Source of the DNA: Saccharum officinarum
Taxonomy: Eukaryota; Streptophyta; Magnoliopsida; Poales; Poaceae
Direction: 5' to 3'
DNA: 64,000 nucleotides
Assembly: GCA_020631735.1 (NCBI GenBank)
Contig: CM036162.1
Span: 87,183,852 to 87,247,851 of the forward strand
Under the pieces are notes generated by a model. The model was not told where the DNA came from, searched no databases, and saw nothing but the letters and a program-made list of their open reading frames with translations. Positions 44,559 through 57,100 of this stretch are shown piece after piece; positions within the stretch are counted from its first letter, which is position 1; each line of letters opens with the position of its first letter. The position numbers and the translations under genes are program-made.

Positions 44559-46754
44559 TTAATGTCTTTTAGGTACCCATACTTGCTTGGGTCCTTGGAG
44601 GTTAGTCACTAAGCTCTTTGGTACCCAAATGACCTTCTTCTTTGGGCCCACAATTGGTGTACCAACAAACCTAGCATGCACACCTTTCTCACCCTTGGTA
44701 AGCACATAACAAGAATCAAAAGGAATGTAAGGTATATTAGCATTTTTCTTGTTCTTGTTCATTTTATTTCAATTAATCTCTAGATGCCCAACTTGCTTGC
44801 ATCTATTGCAATAACGACCATTGCTCTTCACAAAGTGAGGCTTTGGAGTAGCAAAGACCGCCTTGCCCTTCTTGGGAGTATAGCCCAATCCCTCTTTGTT
44901 AAGAGAGAACCTTTGGCTACCCAAGCATTTTAGCAAGCGGGCATCCCCACCATAGGCATTGCCTAATGCGCGGGTGAGATCATCCACCTCTCTCTTGAGA
45001 GTCTTATTCTCAACCACAAGTGATGAATCACTAGTAGTGGAGATAGAGTTGGTTGTGGTGGATGATGATGAGCTACATGAAGCATTAGTAGGACCAACAA
45101 ATAAAGAATCATCAATAATATCACATGTTAGTCCAATGTCACAAGTGACAATCACTTGCTCCTTCTTAGCTTCTTTCATGAACTTCTCCAACTTGAGGTC
45201 CTTTTCCTTGATGAGCTCAAGTAGAGTGGAGTGGGCTTCTTTAAGCCTAGTGTGAGCAATTTCAAGATCCTCGTGGTCTTTCTTTAGACACTCACGAGAA
45301 GCCTCTAGCTCATCAAAGGATTTCCTAAGAGCTTTGAGCTCTTGTTCAATTCCTTTGCACTCCTTACTCTTTTTGAGAGCAACAAGCTCCTCCATCAAGG
45401 CATCATTTTCATTGCTCTTGGCAATGAGCTCTTGTTCCAAGATTTTGTATTTCTTGGTTGTCCTCTTGTAGCCCTTGCTCATTTGATCTATTATGCCCAA
45501 TAGATCATCCTTGGAGTAGTCCTCATCCTCCTCATCATCACTCCTACAATCATCACTAGCATAAGAATCATCATCACTATCATCATATTTTACCTTTGTA
45601 GGCTTGGCCATAAGGCATGTTGATGTAGTGTCGAAGATGGATGGCTTGTTGGAGAGGGCGATGTTTGCAATGGCTCGCCGAGTGGTCCTCTCATCATCAC
45701 TAGAGCTTTCATCATCATCACTATCGGAGTTGTCACTATCCCAAGTGACTACATAACCACCACCCTTCTTCTTCTTGTTGAAAGTGAAGCTCTTCTTTGC
45801 TTTCTTCTCATTCTCTTTCTTATCCTTCTTGTTCTTCTTGAGCTTCAAGTCCCCATTATGAAATCTCTTATCTTCATAGGGGCAATCCACCACTATGTGA
45901 TCAGAGCTATTGCAATTGTAGCAAAGGGTCTTTGCCTTTATAGTGTCTCTCCTCTTCCTTGCCCCATATCCTTTCTTCTTCATGAACATTCCCATCTTGT
46001 GCACAAGGAGGGCCATGGTCTCATCATCGAATGGATCATCATCATCACTCTCCACCTTGCTCTTGCCCTTAGAGGATAAAGCCTTGAATGCAATGGGCTT
46101 CTCTTGCTTGACCTTGGTCTCCTTCTTCTCTTCTACCTCATCTTCATCATCATTGTATTGGGCATCGGTCATTATATCTCCAAGCACATTAGTTGGTTTG
46201 ACCTTGTCCAATCCCTCTCTAAAGATCATTCTTCTCAAGGTGGCAAACTTCTTGGGTAAGCACATCAAGAACTTGTGTGAGAAGTCCTTGTCCTCAACCT
46301 TCTCCCCAAGCCCCTTGAGATAATTGACAATGACTTGGAGCCTATAGAACATCTCCGGGATGGATTCATCATCCTTCATCTTGAATGTGGAGAACTTGTC
46401 CTTGAGCATATATAGTTTGGCACTTTTTACCGTTGAAGTGCCTTCATATGTTTCTTCAAGCCTTATCCAAAGCTCATTTGTCTTTTTAAGATCTTTGATT
46501 TGCTCAAATACTTTGTCATCAATGGCACGGTAGATTGTGTCAAGTGCCGCCGTATTGCATTGTTTGTTGATGCGGTCATTGGGAGTGAGGTTTTCCTCAT
46601 CAAGAATGATGTATCCTTCTTTGGTCACATCCCAAACCTTCTCATGTATATTGCCTAGATATTGCTTCATCTTCCTTTTCCAATGATCAAAGGAAGAGAC
46701 ACCATCAAAGAATGGAGGCTTGCCATTTACATGATTGAACATAACTTGAGCCAT
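44559..46754 (-). pseudogene. Copia Gag with stop in the second zinc knuckle
   Basis: This is an allelic relative of the Gag at 6471-8651. The first knuckle is intact (CYNCNSSDHIVVDC). In the second knuckle (CNRCKQVGHLEIN) the final Cys codon TGT is replaced by TGA (44769-44771). The frame continues unchanged to the normal end at 44559. Truncated Gag would lack the last metal ligand and the C-terminal tail. The two-stop gag-pol junction follows. Confidence 0.9.
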
Positions 46755-46808
46755 CTTACACCGAGGTTGTTAAGCCTTACAAACGGTGACCACATCTCCG
46801 ATACCACT

Positions 46809-48793
46809 TGAAAGGTCTTGATGGCTAGAGGGGGGTGAATATCCTTTTAAAATTTTCTACAAAGACAAGCTAAACAAGTTTATCAATATAACAAGTAGCG
46901 AGATGCAAGTTTTGCTTAGCCTACGGGGTGTTTGCAAGCCACCTATCTAATTCACAATTCTAGTATTTGCACTCAACCACACAAGTCAAACCACACAACT
47001 TAACTACAACTAAAGCTAGCTAGGTACACAAGCTAAGAGTAACACTAACAAGCTAGCAAGGTAACTAAGAAATTAATGCAAGAGAGAGTTAGGAGGGTAT
47101 CACCGAGGGGCGAAGTATTGAGCCAACCAATCAATATGATCAATAATGAATACTAAGATAACCGAACACCGGGATCAATCAATCACAATATGAAAGTGAT
47201 GACACGAAGATTTATCCCGAGGTTCACGTGCTTGCCGGCACGCTAGTCCCCGTTGTGTCCCTCTTCACCACGTGGTTTGGTGGCTAATTGGTCACACACC
47301 GAGCCTCTCAAAAGGCGCCACAAGAACCTACCAAATGGCAAAAGGTTGCTATGACACAAGCAATATACTAACGTTGCCTTTGGCGCTTCGCCGAGGTAGG
47401 CACAAACCCCTCACAATCACCGGAGGTGGCCAAGAATAATCACCAACTCTTGCCAACGCCTCCAAGCTGCTCCAAGCCGTCTAGGTGGTGGCAACCACCA
47501 AGAGAAACAAGAATCCCACAGCAAATCAACCACCAAGTGCCAACTAGATGCAATCTTGCAATGCAAATGCACTTGGATCACTCAATCTCACTTCGAATAT
47601 GCAAAGAAGCAAGAGAGATGAGTGGGAGGGGAGTTGCTTAGCTCAAAGTGCTCACAAGTATGTCAAATGATCGAGAGAGAGAGCCTTGAGCCGGCCAACG
47701 AGTATTTATAGACATACCCCTTCAAATAGAGCCGTTAGAAACTTAAACAGCCGAAAATCACGCTGACCGGACGCGCTGGTCCAACTGACCGGACGCGTCG
47801 GTCGCACAACGGCTAAGTCGCGAAGCACTGACTAGACGTGCTAGTCCAACTGACCGGACTCGCCGGTCGCCCAACGGCTATCTACGAAGCAACGACCGGA
47901 CGCGCTTGTCGCACAGACCGGACGCGCTAGAAATGACCAGACGCGCTGGTCCCGTGATTGACCGGACGCGCTGGTTGCCTGAGCAGCGCTCAACGAAACA
48001 GTGACCGGACGCGCTGAAGAAAATGACCGGACACCACAGTGCCCGTGTCCGGTTAGAGTCCAGTAAGCTCCCTGAACGACCGGACGCGTCCAATCGTTAG
48101 TGACCGGACGCGCTGCGCGTCCGATCATCAAACTGAAAACCGCGCAGAGACTGAACACTGACCGGACGTGTCCGGTCATGCAAGGACCGCGTCCGGTTCA
48201 GCGTCCGGTCACCTCTGTGACCTCCGTTCGCCTCCATTTCTTTTTCGGACTTCCGGCGTAGTGGAAAATAGTCGTTTCAACTCCTTGAAAACGCCTGAAT
48301 CCCGCCTCGTAAGCTCGGCGGGAGAGAGAGAGAGGATCCTAAACCCTCTCTACCGCTCAAACTCCACCGCCTTCGCAAACGTGCTAACACCACCAAGTGA
48401 TCTTCGTCATGTGTGAGTGTGTTAGCATTTTCACAATCATTTTTCAAGGCGTTATTAGTTCTATCCAAATGCATATGATTATGAAATGCACACCTAGAGG
48501 CACTTAGGAGTTCAATAGCCGCGTCATTCCCCTCTTTATAGTACAGCTATCTATCCTATAATGTAACCACACCCACTAGGTGTCTTGGTTACTAAAACAC
48601 AACCCTTAAGTATGTACCTTTGCCTTGATCACATAGGGTTGCGCCCAAATCCAAGTGTGGCCATCATGATCACCATGTCCATCTTGCCACCAACCTTGGA
48701 ATGTACTAATCCTCATATGCTACATACAACTTAGGCATAGGATTAGTACTTAGGTATTGTCACTAATTACCAACACCAAACATAGGACTTTCA
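46809..48793 (-). repeat. Second copia element, 5' LTR
   Basis: 1985 bp. On the minus strand the LTR end is followed by AG and then the primer site TGGTATCGGAGATG (46806-46793), again of initiator-Met type. TATA box at 47703-47710; the motif array is partly eroded by C-to-T/G-to-A changes (for example gactagacgtgc). Confidence 0.9.
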
Positions 48794-48798
48794 ACAAC

Positions 48799-49724
48799 AC
48801 AGTTGCATCATCATTACTCTATACCTCGTCTTTCCTGATGCGTATTAACTGCTCCTCTCCGCTTCTCCATCTTCAAGGTTGGCCTATTTAAGCCTGGGCT
48901 GGATGCACTTCTTGGCAATCCACACACTTCTTCCTCCTTAGATACAAATAAATACAGACAAAGCACTTAAGCCAACCATCTATATTTTCTTCGTCGCCAT
49001 GGCGCTCCTTCTCCAACTCCTCTGGCGGCAGCAACAACATTGGGAGAAGGCCTTCAAGATTGGGTACTACCAGCATCTAGACGCAGCGGGGGCTGCTCGA
49101 TCTAGGTGCTAGTAGAAGTTTTGCGATTAAGGAGGTTCGCTTATTTGGGCAAGCCAAGGGATACTGAATGCCCTGCGCATTTCTTCTATTGCCGATTCAC
49201 CATCCCGGTGCCCTAGCGATCCTCCTTCCTCTAGGGCAGCAGCGACGACAGCGGCGCTTCTCTTCCACGCCTCCTCTTCTTGCCTCTATCTCTCCCGCGC
49301 TCGCGACCGTGAGAGGTGCAGCAGGGAAGGTAAAGCACCTCACTGAGATGTTGGTAGAAGTTTTGCAAGGTGCTGCCTCGTCCTTAGCTTGCACTGCCTG
49401 TCTCCAGACTTGATTATGGGATGTACCTGTACTTGACAGGTCTTTGTTATTGTATACCCAGTAGTCTTCTATAGGTCTTTGTTATTGTACAACTGTGGAA
49501 TGTAATTGAGAAGTTATCAATGAAAATTGTCCTCATGTGGCTGTGATATGATGCTTGTTACTGTGTCGTTTATATATAGTTTATTCTTAAAAACAATTAA
49601 TAACTAAATGGTTGTGATGCTTGTTACTCCATTTTCTTAAGTGTCTTAGTATTTTCCTTGGCTACACAGACGTGAGATAAAGCACCTCACTGAGGATGGT
49701 GTTAGGGTGTAAGTATTTGCCTTG
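48799..49724 (+). other. Transcription-unit-like region of unknown nature
   Basis: A TATA-like tatttaag (about 48883-48890) is followed about 115 bp later by gccATGGCGCTC (ATG at about 49000). This opens a 37-codon frame beginning MALLLQLLWRQQQ and ending at the TAG near 49111. A second stretch (49168-49413) is Ala/Pro/Leu-rich, followed by 'aatgaaaat' polyadenylation-like sequence near 49520. The phrase 'gtaaagcacctcactgag(g)atg' occurs at about 49329 and again at about 49677, which suggests a partial duplication. No protein family is recognised. It could be CACTA interior or an unrelated gene fragment. Confidence 0.3.
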
Positions 49725-49841
49725 GGCCTCGTTCAGTTTCTTTGGAACCATTCCTAGCCGGAGTAGTGCTTCACAAAATTATATAACGTGGGAACTATTC
49801 CAAGCATGGAACGCCCCATTCCAGAAGAAACGAATGGGGCC
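49725..49841. mobile_element. Short MITE-like element
   Basis: The left end GGCCTCGTTCAGTTTCTTTGGAA and the right end (ccattccagaagaaacgaatggggcc) are imperfect inverted repeats, flanked by TTG (49722-49724, 49842-49844). At 117 bp it is non-coding. Confidence 0.6.
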
Positions 49842-50032
49842 TTGGTTTATTTGCAAATTGGTTTGTTGTATTTGCAAATTGTCATTATTGCAGCTCCCAT
49901 TGTCGTTTCATACGGTGATTCAGTGTTAGTGTTAGATCGCAAAGTGCCAGAGAATCAAATGGTCCACGTCGTCTTCCCTGCTCCGTCGCTCGTGTGACTC
50001 ACGTGGGTGGCCATGGATGTCACATACCTTGA

Positions 50033-50407
50033 TTGTTGCCTTCCCCACTCGTGTTGTATCATACGCTATACATGTCATTAGGTTCAGTTTTGGATGAGGA
50101 TGAAATATGGCAGGGAGTCAAATGTGCCAGGAATCTGAACCCGTTTACACCAAATTTTGGGAAGAGAGGACTCGGGGATTCAAAGCCTCTAAAAAGTTGC
50201 ATCATCGAGAAAGCAACTAGGCAAGGATTGGTATCAATTGGTTTTGAGGATGGGTCAGAATCGGCTAATCTTGTAGATGACGATGGTGTCCATGGGTTAC
50301 ATTTGGCTAGCGTCAAGAAAGACATATCGGGCTCTATAGAAAGGGAAGGATTAGAGTCCAAGTTATCATTAAAGATAGAATGTTTTCTTTGTTTTCAAGA
50401 ATTGTAA
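50033..50407 (+). CDS. Hypothetical 124-residue frame
   Basis: Not recognised. The frame contains GVKCARNLNPFTPNFGKRG and an acidic middle (GFEDGSESANLVDDDGVHG). There is no signal peptide or obvious membrane segment. It lies just upstream of an LTR-like TATA region, so it may be the decayed end of a retrotransposon protein rather than a gene. The opposite strand is also open over most of it, which weakens the case. Confidence 0.2.
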   Translation: MLPSPLVLYHTLYMSLGSVLDEDEIWQGVKCARNLNPFTPNFGKRGLGDSKPLKSCIIEKATRQGLVSIGFEDGSESANLVDDDGVHGLHLASVKKDISGSIEREGLESKLSLKIECFLCFQEL

Positions 50408-50419
50408 CAAGTCGTATTC

Positions 50420-51700
50420 GAGTAGAACTCATGTCTAGGCTCTGGGTATAAATATTAAGCCCCGATTATTGTACAAGGACACGAACACATCAATCAAAAC
50501 ATCTTTCGACATCACGCCAAAACCTTAGGAGTAGAAGTACTGTAGATCTTGACGAGTCTTTAGTGAATAGGGCTGCATCGATCGATCGACCTTCGGTTTG
50601 CTTGTAGGTACAGTCACGGTTTATATTGCTTGTAAGGCTTGCATCAGCCGATTGACCTCTTACAACATAATATAAGCTAGTTATCGATTGTATCTTAAAG
50701 TCGCAAGGCTGCATCAGCTGATTGACCTCTTCTGAATTTTTGATATCAATCACAGTTATCGATCTTGCGTTAAATAATCCATTGTTTAATGCAATATCAC
50801 ATGTTATCGAATCTGCTAGGATTAGTGGGATTTTCCTTTCTATTTTGACTGATTCATTAGTTATCGGTCTTGCTATGCAAGATCACTAGTTATCTGATTA
50901 ATTGAGATCAGTGAGATTTCTTCTTATTTCTTTCGGTTAATCTCCCCAGTCATCATCGATTTTATTGTAACCAATGTTCTATTGTCAGCAATAAAATCAT
51001 TTACCTGGTTAAGATCGAGATAGATAGGCATCATATCGCTTTGATTAATCGTCTCTTGATTACTTTTTAAGCTAAACCCTAGAAGATGAACGATTAATCC
51101 TGCTAGATCGATTGTTTTGCCTCGATCTTAACTGCGCATGGGATGCATTCGAGAACATAAGTTGTTTATGGAAGGATTCAATAGCTAATGAGCTTTGATC
51201 TATAGTTACTACTATAGCTGCATCGATCCGTTCAAACCTCACTGGTGAAACCTTAGATTGGATCTTATTAACTAGTGAGTTCAACCATGAACGAGTCGTG
51301 TATTTTGTATGTTTCTCATATCTAAAATTGGTTGTTTTAGCCGATTGTGTGTGCTTCCATATATATGGCTCGTACCAAGAAACTATCGGACTCGAGTAGA
51401 CTTTTAAGCTTCTTGATCTCGAAGTTTGTTATGATCATCATAGCTACATCGATCCACTCGAACCTCACTATTGATCATAACAGATTAGATTTTATTTGTT
51501 TGAAGGTTTATTTATGTCTGATGGTTGACTGACACGAGTTATGATTCTTATTTGTACTGAAATCGGCTATCTGGTTTGAAAATGAGAACTTGTATAAAAG
51601 GACCTTCTAGCTGTTCCATATTTGGGTGTATTGTACTCATTCCCATCTTTATCAAGCATCCATTATAAAATTGCTATAACCCAAGGCGTTGTCTGCCATG
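50420..51700 (+). repeat. Degraded gypsy-type LTR-like region
   Basis: A TATA box (gggTATAAATAT, about 50447-50455) is followed by a leader-like sequence. Recurring phrases are 'ctgcatcgatcgatcgacc', 'gcatcagccgattgacctctta', 'gcatcagctgattgacctctt', 'agctgcatcgatccgttcaaacctcac' and 'agctacatcgatccactcgaacctcac'. Such repeats are usual in grass gypsy LTRs. Ends were not resolved. It may belong with the gag remnant at 53662. Confidence 0.4.
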
Positions 51701-53250
51701 ATTTTACTCACAATTAACTGATTTCTTTTGCTATTAAGGGCTTTCTTTTATACAAACATTGGATATTGACTGTCTGGTCGATGGCCTCACTCGCTGCCTT
51801 TTGGAGCCGCATATTTGAAACTTTCTGGAGAAATACCGGCATGTTCCACCTGATGTTACTGATAAGCTTTCCTTCCCTTGTCAATTACAGATCAAATTGA
51901 CTGGCATGTCTTTTGGGTTTTTGCTCGGCGTTGAAGCTAAGCGGATCTCCAGTGTGGATCATCTGGCTTGCTGCGCGTTGGCCACATCGCCATATTTTTG
52001 TGTTGATGTTGGCATTTCTTAGCGTCATTATCAAGAATGGGGGTTTAGACCCACCCATGGTAATAATGCTATAAACGCCCAATAGGTCTTAACGTTTACA
52101 GATGTTATCCGTAAGCACACGGATCTATCATTGTACCATTTCACTCGAAAGTATTCAGGGTGTCGTTATTTATATTTTTCCTAAAGAAAGGCATGGTGTA
52201 TAAGTTTCTAGTAGGGACATAGACAGGATAATATGACTGCATAATAGACAAGTGCTCAGTATAGGGGTAAGTCATGATAAGCATAAGATAGTGTGACACA
52301 CACATGGGCTAACCTTAAGGATAAAAATGGAAAACAAAGAATAAAAGAATGTTCCTAAGTAGAGCAGGCATGTCGAATATAGCTGTGCAAAGAACAGTTG
52401 ATGATCATATATATACATGGTTAAGAGTTAGAGCTATGCATAAGAATGGGTCGGGAGGCCACTGAGTATTGGTCTGCCAGCAACCTCATGTGACAATTTA
52501 GACTCCTACACCCTAGACGAATGTGGGGGAGTTCAAGGGATGGACAGGGCTATCACCACCTGCCGCCTACCCCTCGACCGTAGAAAGGGAAATGCAATCA
52601 CCCGCCCCTATATACCCGGGCACCTCGCCTGTGTATATAGTGACCACCCAAGTCCCCTGTGGTCCTCGACCCTATGGATTGACAGGTAAAGAACTTGGAC
52701 GTACCCGAAGGCATGATGAACCACCACCTATACTTAGCTCTAAACCCCAACAGACATATAGTACGAATGTTTAAGCATAAAGTTTTATATGACGAAACCC
52801 TAGCATAGAAACTATAGTCTAGGTCATATGCTAAAATCATGTCATATGAACATGTTAAGATCATCACACACAAACTATATGCTAGTTCATATGTCAAGAT
52901 TATAACATGAAAACTATACTCTAGTTCTATAGCACAACTATATAAAAGATATGAAAGCTTGAACTTGGAAAAAACATAGTAGTATTATTCATACCCAAGA
53001 TCCTTTCTTCCAAGGAGACAAACCTTCCTTGGTGGCTCAAGCCTTGATCCTATACTATTTCTACTCCTAATCTAAGCTAAAGAGTGGAGGTAGAGAGTGG
53101 AGTGATGTATGCTCCCAAGTTGTGGTGTGTGTGTAGAGTGAGGCACCCTCCCCTCTCTTATATAGGGGCTTAGCCTGATCGGTTAGGGGGATATTCTCTA
53201 GATCCACCCCGCACAACCAGCCTCCATATTGATCACTGCTGGCACACGAA
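51701..53250 (-). repeat. Second degraded LTR-like region, minus orientation
   Basis: The minus strand carries CCCCTATATAAGAGAGGGG (about 53166-53148), a TATA-like site with a flanking GA-rich leader, at the right. At about 52095 it has 'tgttatccgtaagcacacgg', a phrase common in grass retrotransposon LTR ends. No coding frame of note; boundaries unknown. Confidence 0.35.
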
Positions 53251-53579
53251 GGATGGGCCTAAGGGGCGCCAGGGGGCGTGACCGCGCCTAGGGAGCACGC
53301 GTGCCTAGGGTGGCCCCTCTCGGCCTCCGCTTCATGCTGCCGCCTCTCCTTTGGGTTTGGATCAGCGTGGGTAGGTGGGTTGGCCCAGGTTTGGCTCTGG
53401 TTGGGCTCCTTCCTGCTCTTGTCCCCTTTACACTTTCCAGAAAGCGCCTTCTTTCCTATGTTTCACTTGTTTCCGGCGCCTGTTTCTGCATTCAGATCAA
53501 TTCTACCGGTGCAAGTGGAAATAGGCCAGAAGCATATGTATATGTGTGTATTGATGTGTATTTTTCTCCTTTTTGGGCT

Positions 53580-54141
53580 TATGTTGGCGGTATAAATCTG
53601 TCGATAACGATCGCCAACAGTCGACACGCTTTCTGGCACACCCAGTGGGACCATAATTGTCATGGCTGTTTACAACAACAAAGACATCCTCATGGTGGCT
53701 TATGAAGACTTGTCTGATGAAGATAAAGATATCATCAACAAGGCTATGGTGGAATTTCAGAACAAGTGTCTGATGTGATACATGAAATCTCGTGATAACA
53801 AGGTTATTCAGAAATATCCATTACCGAGGGTTTCAATGCATGGGCAATTAGATACAAATGAAGCTGATGATAGGCATTTCTTTGTGAAAGCTATCAACAA
53901 GTCTGTTCATGGTGCAATGCTGAATCACAATACAGCCTTCTTGAACACATTCCATAATACCATGAAATAAGTGTTCCATGGATATCTGTTTGAGTAGGTT
54001 GGACCTGCCTATTTCAACGTTCCCATCCATCGACTGAGGAGACCATCATGTTGGTACTAGCCTTCAGGGAGCAGCACAAGCTAGAGATGATGATGCCCAG
54101 ATAGTTCAGGATTCATTTGAACCAATGTAGGGGGCAACTGT
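53580..54141 (+). pseudogene. Gypsy leader and broken gag remnant
   Basis: After a leader (ctttctggcacacccagtgggacc, about 53630-53652, resembling the primer-site region of some grass gypsy elements) an ATG at 53662 opens MAVYNNKDILMVAYEDLSDE. This frame meets TGA at 53776-53778, then continues in the same frame (MKSRDNKVIQKYP ... FFVKAINKSVHG) until TAA at about 53968. Decayed in-frame sequence follows. It resembles the N-terminus of a gypsy-type Gag. The long-LTR gypsy element begins at 54142, inside this remnant. Confidence 0.6.
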
Positions 54142-57100
54142 TGTAACACCCCTGGGTGTTAAGCATGCATTATCATTCAAAGCATAAGCATTCAACATCA
54201 TTGCATGATTAACATTATTGAATTGTAGCTCTTTCAAATTTAATGTGAAAAACAAATAAATGGGAACCCTAATTTTGATATAAGTGTTAAAAAGTTGGTG
54301 AACTTTTGAGAAGTAGCACTTTTAAATAATCTAGAATAAATCAACTTGATTATTGGAGCAAATTTTGAATTCAAGTTTTCCTCAAATTCTGTTTTAAAAA
54401 AATATTCTAAATAAATGAGTTTTTGATTTTAAGTTAGCTTTAAATCTCAAATTCAAAATCTATTGAGAATTTTGAAAAGTGCTCTATATGAAAGTTGTAG
54501 AGAATAAAATTTTGAACAACTTTTATTTTGGGCCAAATTTCTGAAAACCTCTTTTTCATCTCCAAATTCAATTTTGAAACAAAGAATTAAATCTGGAAAA
54601 TATTTTGAAAAAGAAAAATCAGATTTTCGCCTTAGTGGGCTTCGGCTTCCCTTTCGGCCCAGCTTCGCTGGCGGCCCGGCCCGCGCCCGCGTCGTCTCCC
54701 TCCCGCCCCCGCGCGCGCGCGCCCGCGCGTGGCGTCGTGGCGCCGCGGCAGCGCTCGGTCGCCGCGTGTCCGTACGCCGTCGAAGCCGCACGACACGCGC
54801 CCCTGTGGCCCCCGCAGCGTCCGCGCCCGCTTACCCCCTCCGCGCGCTCGTCCTCCTCGGTTGCTCCCTCCATTCTCCCCCTCGCCCGCCCGCAGTAGCA
54901 GCAGCAGAGCTCCGCCTTGCCATCGCCGGCTCCCGAGCTCCGCAACCGCCTAGCCGCCGCTCCGGCTCACCGCCTCCGCCTCCGTCTTCGCCCTCGCTGC
55001 GCCTTGTCGTTGCGCATCCGGTGCTCGCCACATCCCGCCAGGATTCGGCCTCCATCCGCGGTAATGGCTCGCCGGAGTTCCGGCCGAGCTCACCGGAGCG
55101 ACCCGCTCCGTGAGCCGCACACCTCCACGCCACTTCTCGCCCACTTCTCGAGCGCACGAGCACCGCACTTGCACCACGAGTCTCACTGACCTCACCGCGC
55201 GGCTCCTCTCGGTCGGAGTTGGCCGGCCGACGGCATCCCGCGCCACCGAGCCGCCATGCACGCCGGCGAGCTCGATGCCGAGCTCGTCTGGCCACCCACT
55301 AGGCACCACTGGGTTCGCATCGATGAGAGGAGCACGATGGTGCCCTCCCCGTCATCGGAGGACTCGCCGGCGGCGAGATCCCGGCGGTCCACACCGCCTC
55401 TGGCCGACTGCGGCTGACGGGTGGGCCCGTCTGACCCATGGGTCCCGCCTGTCTGTCTCAGCGTTTCGGTTTCGCGTGTCACAGCGGGGTGCACGTAGCG
55501 TTTAAAGCCGGTTTTGATTTTCGGTTTTAAAGAAATTGATTTCCAGAAAATCTGAAAAAGGCTTCTAAAAATTGTATCTCAAGATTTATAGCTCCAAAAA
55601 TCATGAAACAAATTTTGAAATGTTCCTTTTGAATAGATCTACAGTTTAAAAATATCTTATGTGATTTTTGTGACACTCTACTGTGCAATTTTATTTAATT
55701 GCTATAAATGCTGATATCTTAGAAAAAGTGTAGTAAATAAAATAATAAAGGGAAAAATGTGATTCTTGTGGCATTAATCTTTATTTGTGATATACTTTCT
55801 AGGAAAAATATTAGTGAAGCATGTTCTGTGGAAAAATGTTGAAGTGTAGTTCAAATGCTTTTAATCAGTAATATCTGTTATTTTTATTATAGAGAAAAAT
55901 TTGTATACAATATACATCTGATAATTTTTGTAGTATGTTGGTTTACTGTTAGTAACCTAAGAAAATTGTGAAATCTGTTGTTTGACACTTTTTCTAGTAT
56001 AAAATAAATTCATGCTCACAATTAGGCTATAGCTTGTTTATTTTGTACAGGCAGTTTTACTTGTGCAATTCTCATAAAAATTTAGTGGTAGGTTAGTTAG
56101 GGTAAGAGTAGTCTACTGTAATTTTTGTAGATTTTTATCTACACCAGAGATAGGTGTTGTTGTGTAACCCTAGCTAAATAGGAAATAAAAGATTATTCTT
56201 TATGAGAAATTGAGAGAATTAAAATATGTTTGGTGTATCTTTGAAGCATCATGATGCCTTGCTGATGTTATGGATGAGTTGGGTTGGTAAGCTTTGATAG
56301 CTTAGGTTCACTTGTATGTGTAGATGGTAGGCTAACTAATAGAAGGATAAGGTGTATGTTTTAGGTTACATGTTCTTGGATGACATTGACTACCTTGTAG
56401 AAGAAATAATTATATTCAAACTGCTCATTCCATGTGCTCATCTGCATCTCATGTCATCAAAGCACTCCACCGCATTTCGATGCATTCTTCGCATGTTTCC
56501 TTATGCACTTGCATCATACAGGATCGCAGGAGGAGTTGCAGGCAGCAGTTCCGGAGGAGCAGGCTTGGACGGATCAGCAGGAACCCCAGGCACAGGAGGT
56601 GCCCGAGGAGGAAGAGTCAGGCGAGGAACTGCCAGAGTGCGTCGATCACCACCCTAGTTCGTTCGAAAAAGGCAAGCCCCGGAGCATTTTAAGCCTCCTA
56701 AATTTATAAAAAGTTATTTCTTATTGCATGAGTTATAGTTATATATTGTTGTACTAAGTTATAGGAGTTGAGTGAAACCGTTGTTGCATTATTACCTTGG
56801 CCACTAGATTATCTTTTACCCTGTTAGGTCAGGATCGAGTAAATTGCTTAGCCATGCTGAGACCGGTAGAAGTCGGGTGATTTCCTGTCACCTGCGAGTT
56901 ATAGGTGGATACCAGGTTATGGTTAGCTGTAAGTGTGATCATGAAAAGTAACCAAGTGTTGATGGATAAACGGAGACCGGGCGGAGTCTTATAGGGTTCT
57001 GGACTATAGTGATTCCGTCTGTGTCGATTAAGGACCGATCGTTGCTCGTCCCTCTTGTCATGTTGAACGCATGCCTCACATTTAGCTGGCCGAATAAAGT

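Larger units (their letters stand above)
38211..48793 (-). mobile_element. Second, older Ty1/copia element of the same family
   Basis: LTRs 38211-40191 and 46809-48793 flank an internal region 40192-46808, with target duplication ACAAC at 38206-38210 and 48794-48798. It is coded on the minus strand with the same Gag and Pol family as the 1366-14586 composite. It keeps the RT and the integrase-RT linker that the composite lost, but carries several disabling changes. The two LTRs differ at many positions, mostly C/T or G/A transitions as expected of methylated DNA, so it is clearly older than the composite. Confidence 0.92.

Noticed and set aside
37908..49724. Complete CACTA transposon carrying the copia insert
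   Set aside because: Only one CACTA-like terminus was found; no inverted terminus or 3-bp target duplication could be located on the right.
54574..55505. Ala/Pro/Arg-rich proteins in the gypsy LTR
   Set aside because: All six frames are largely open because of the GC content. No family, start context or splice support favours one.
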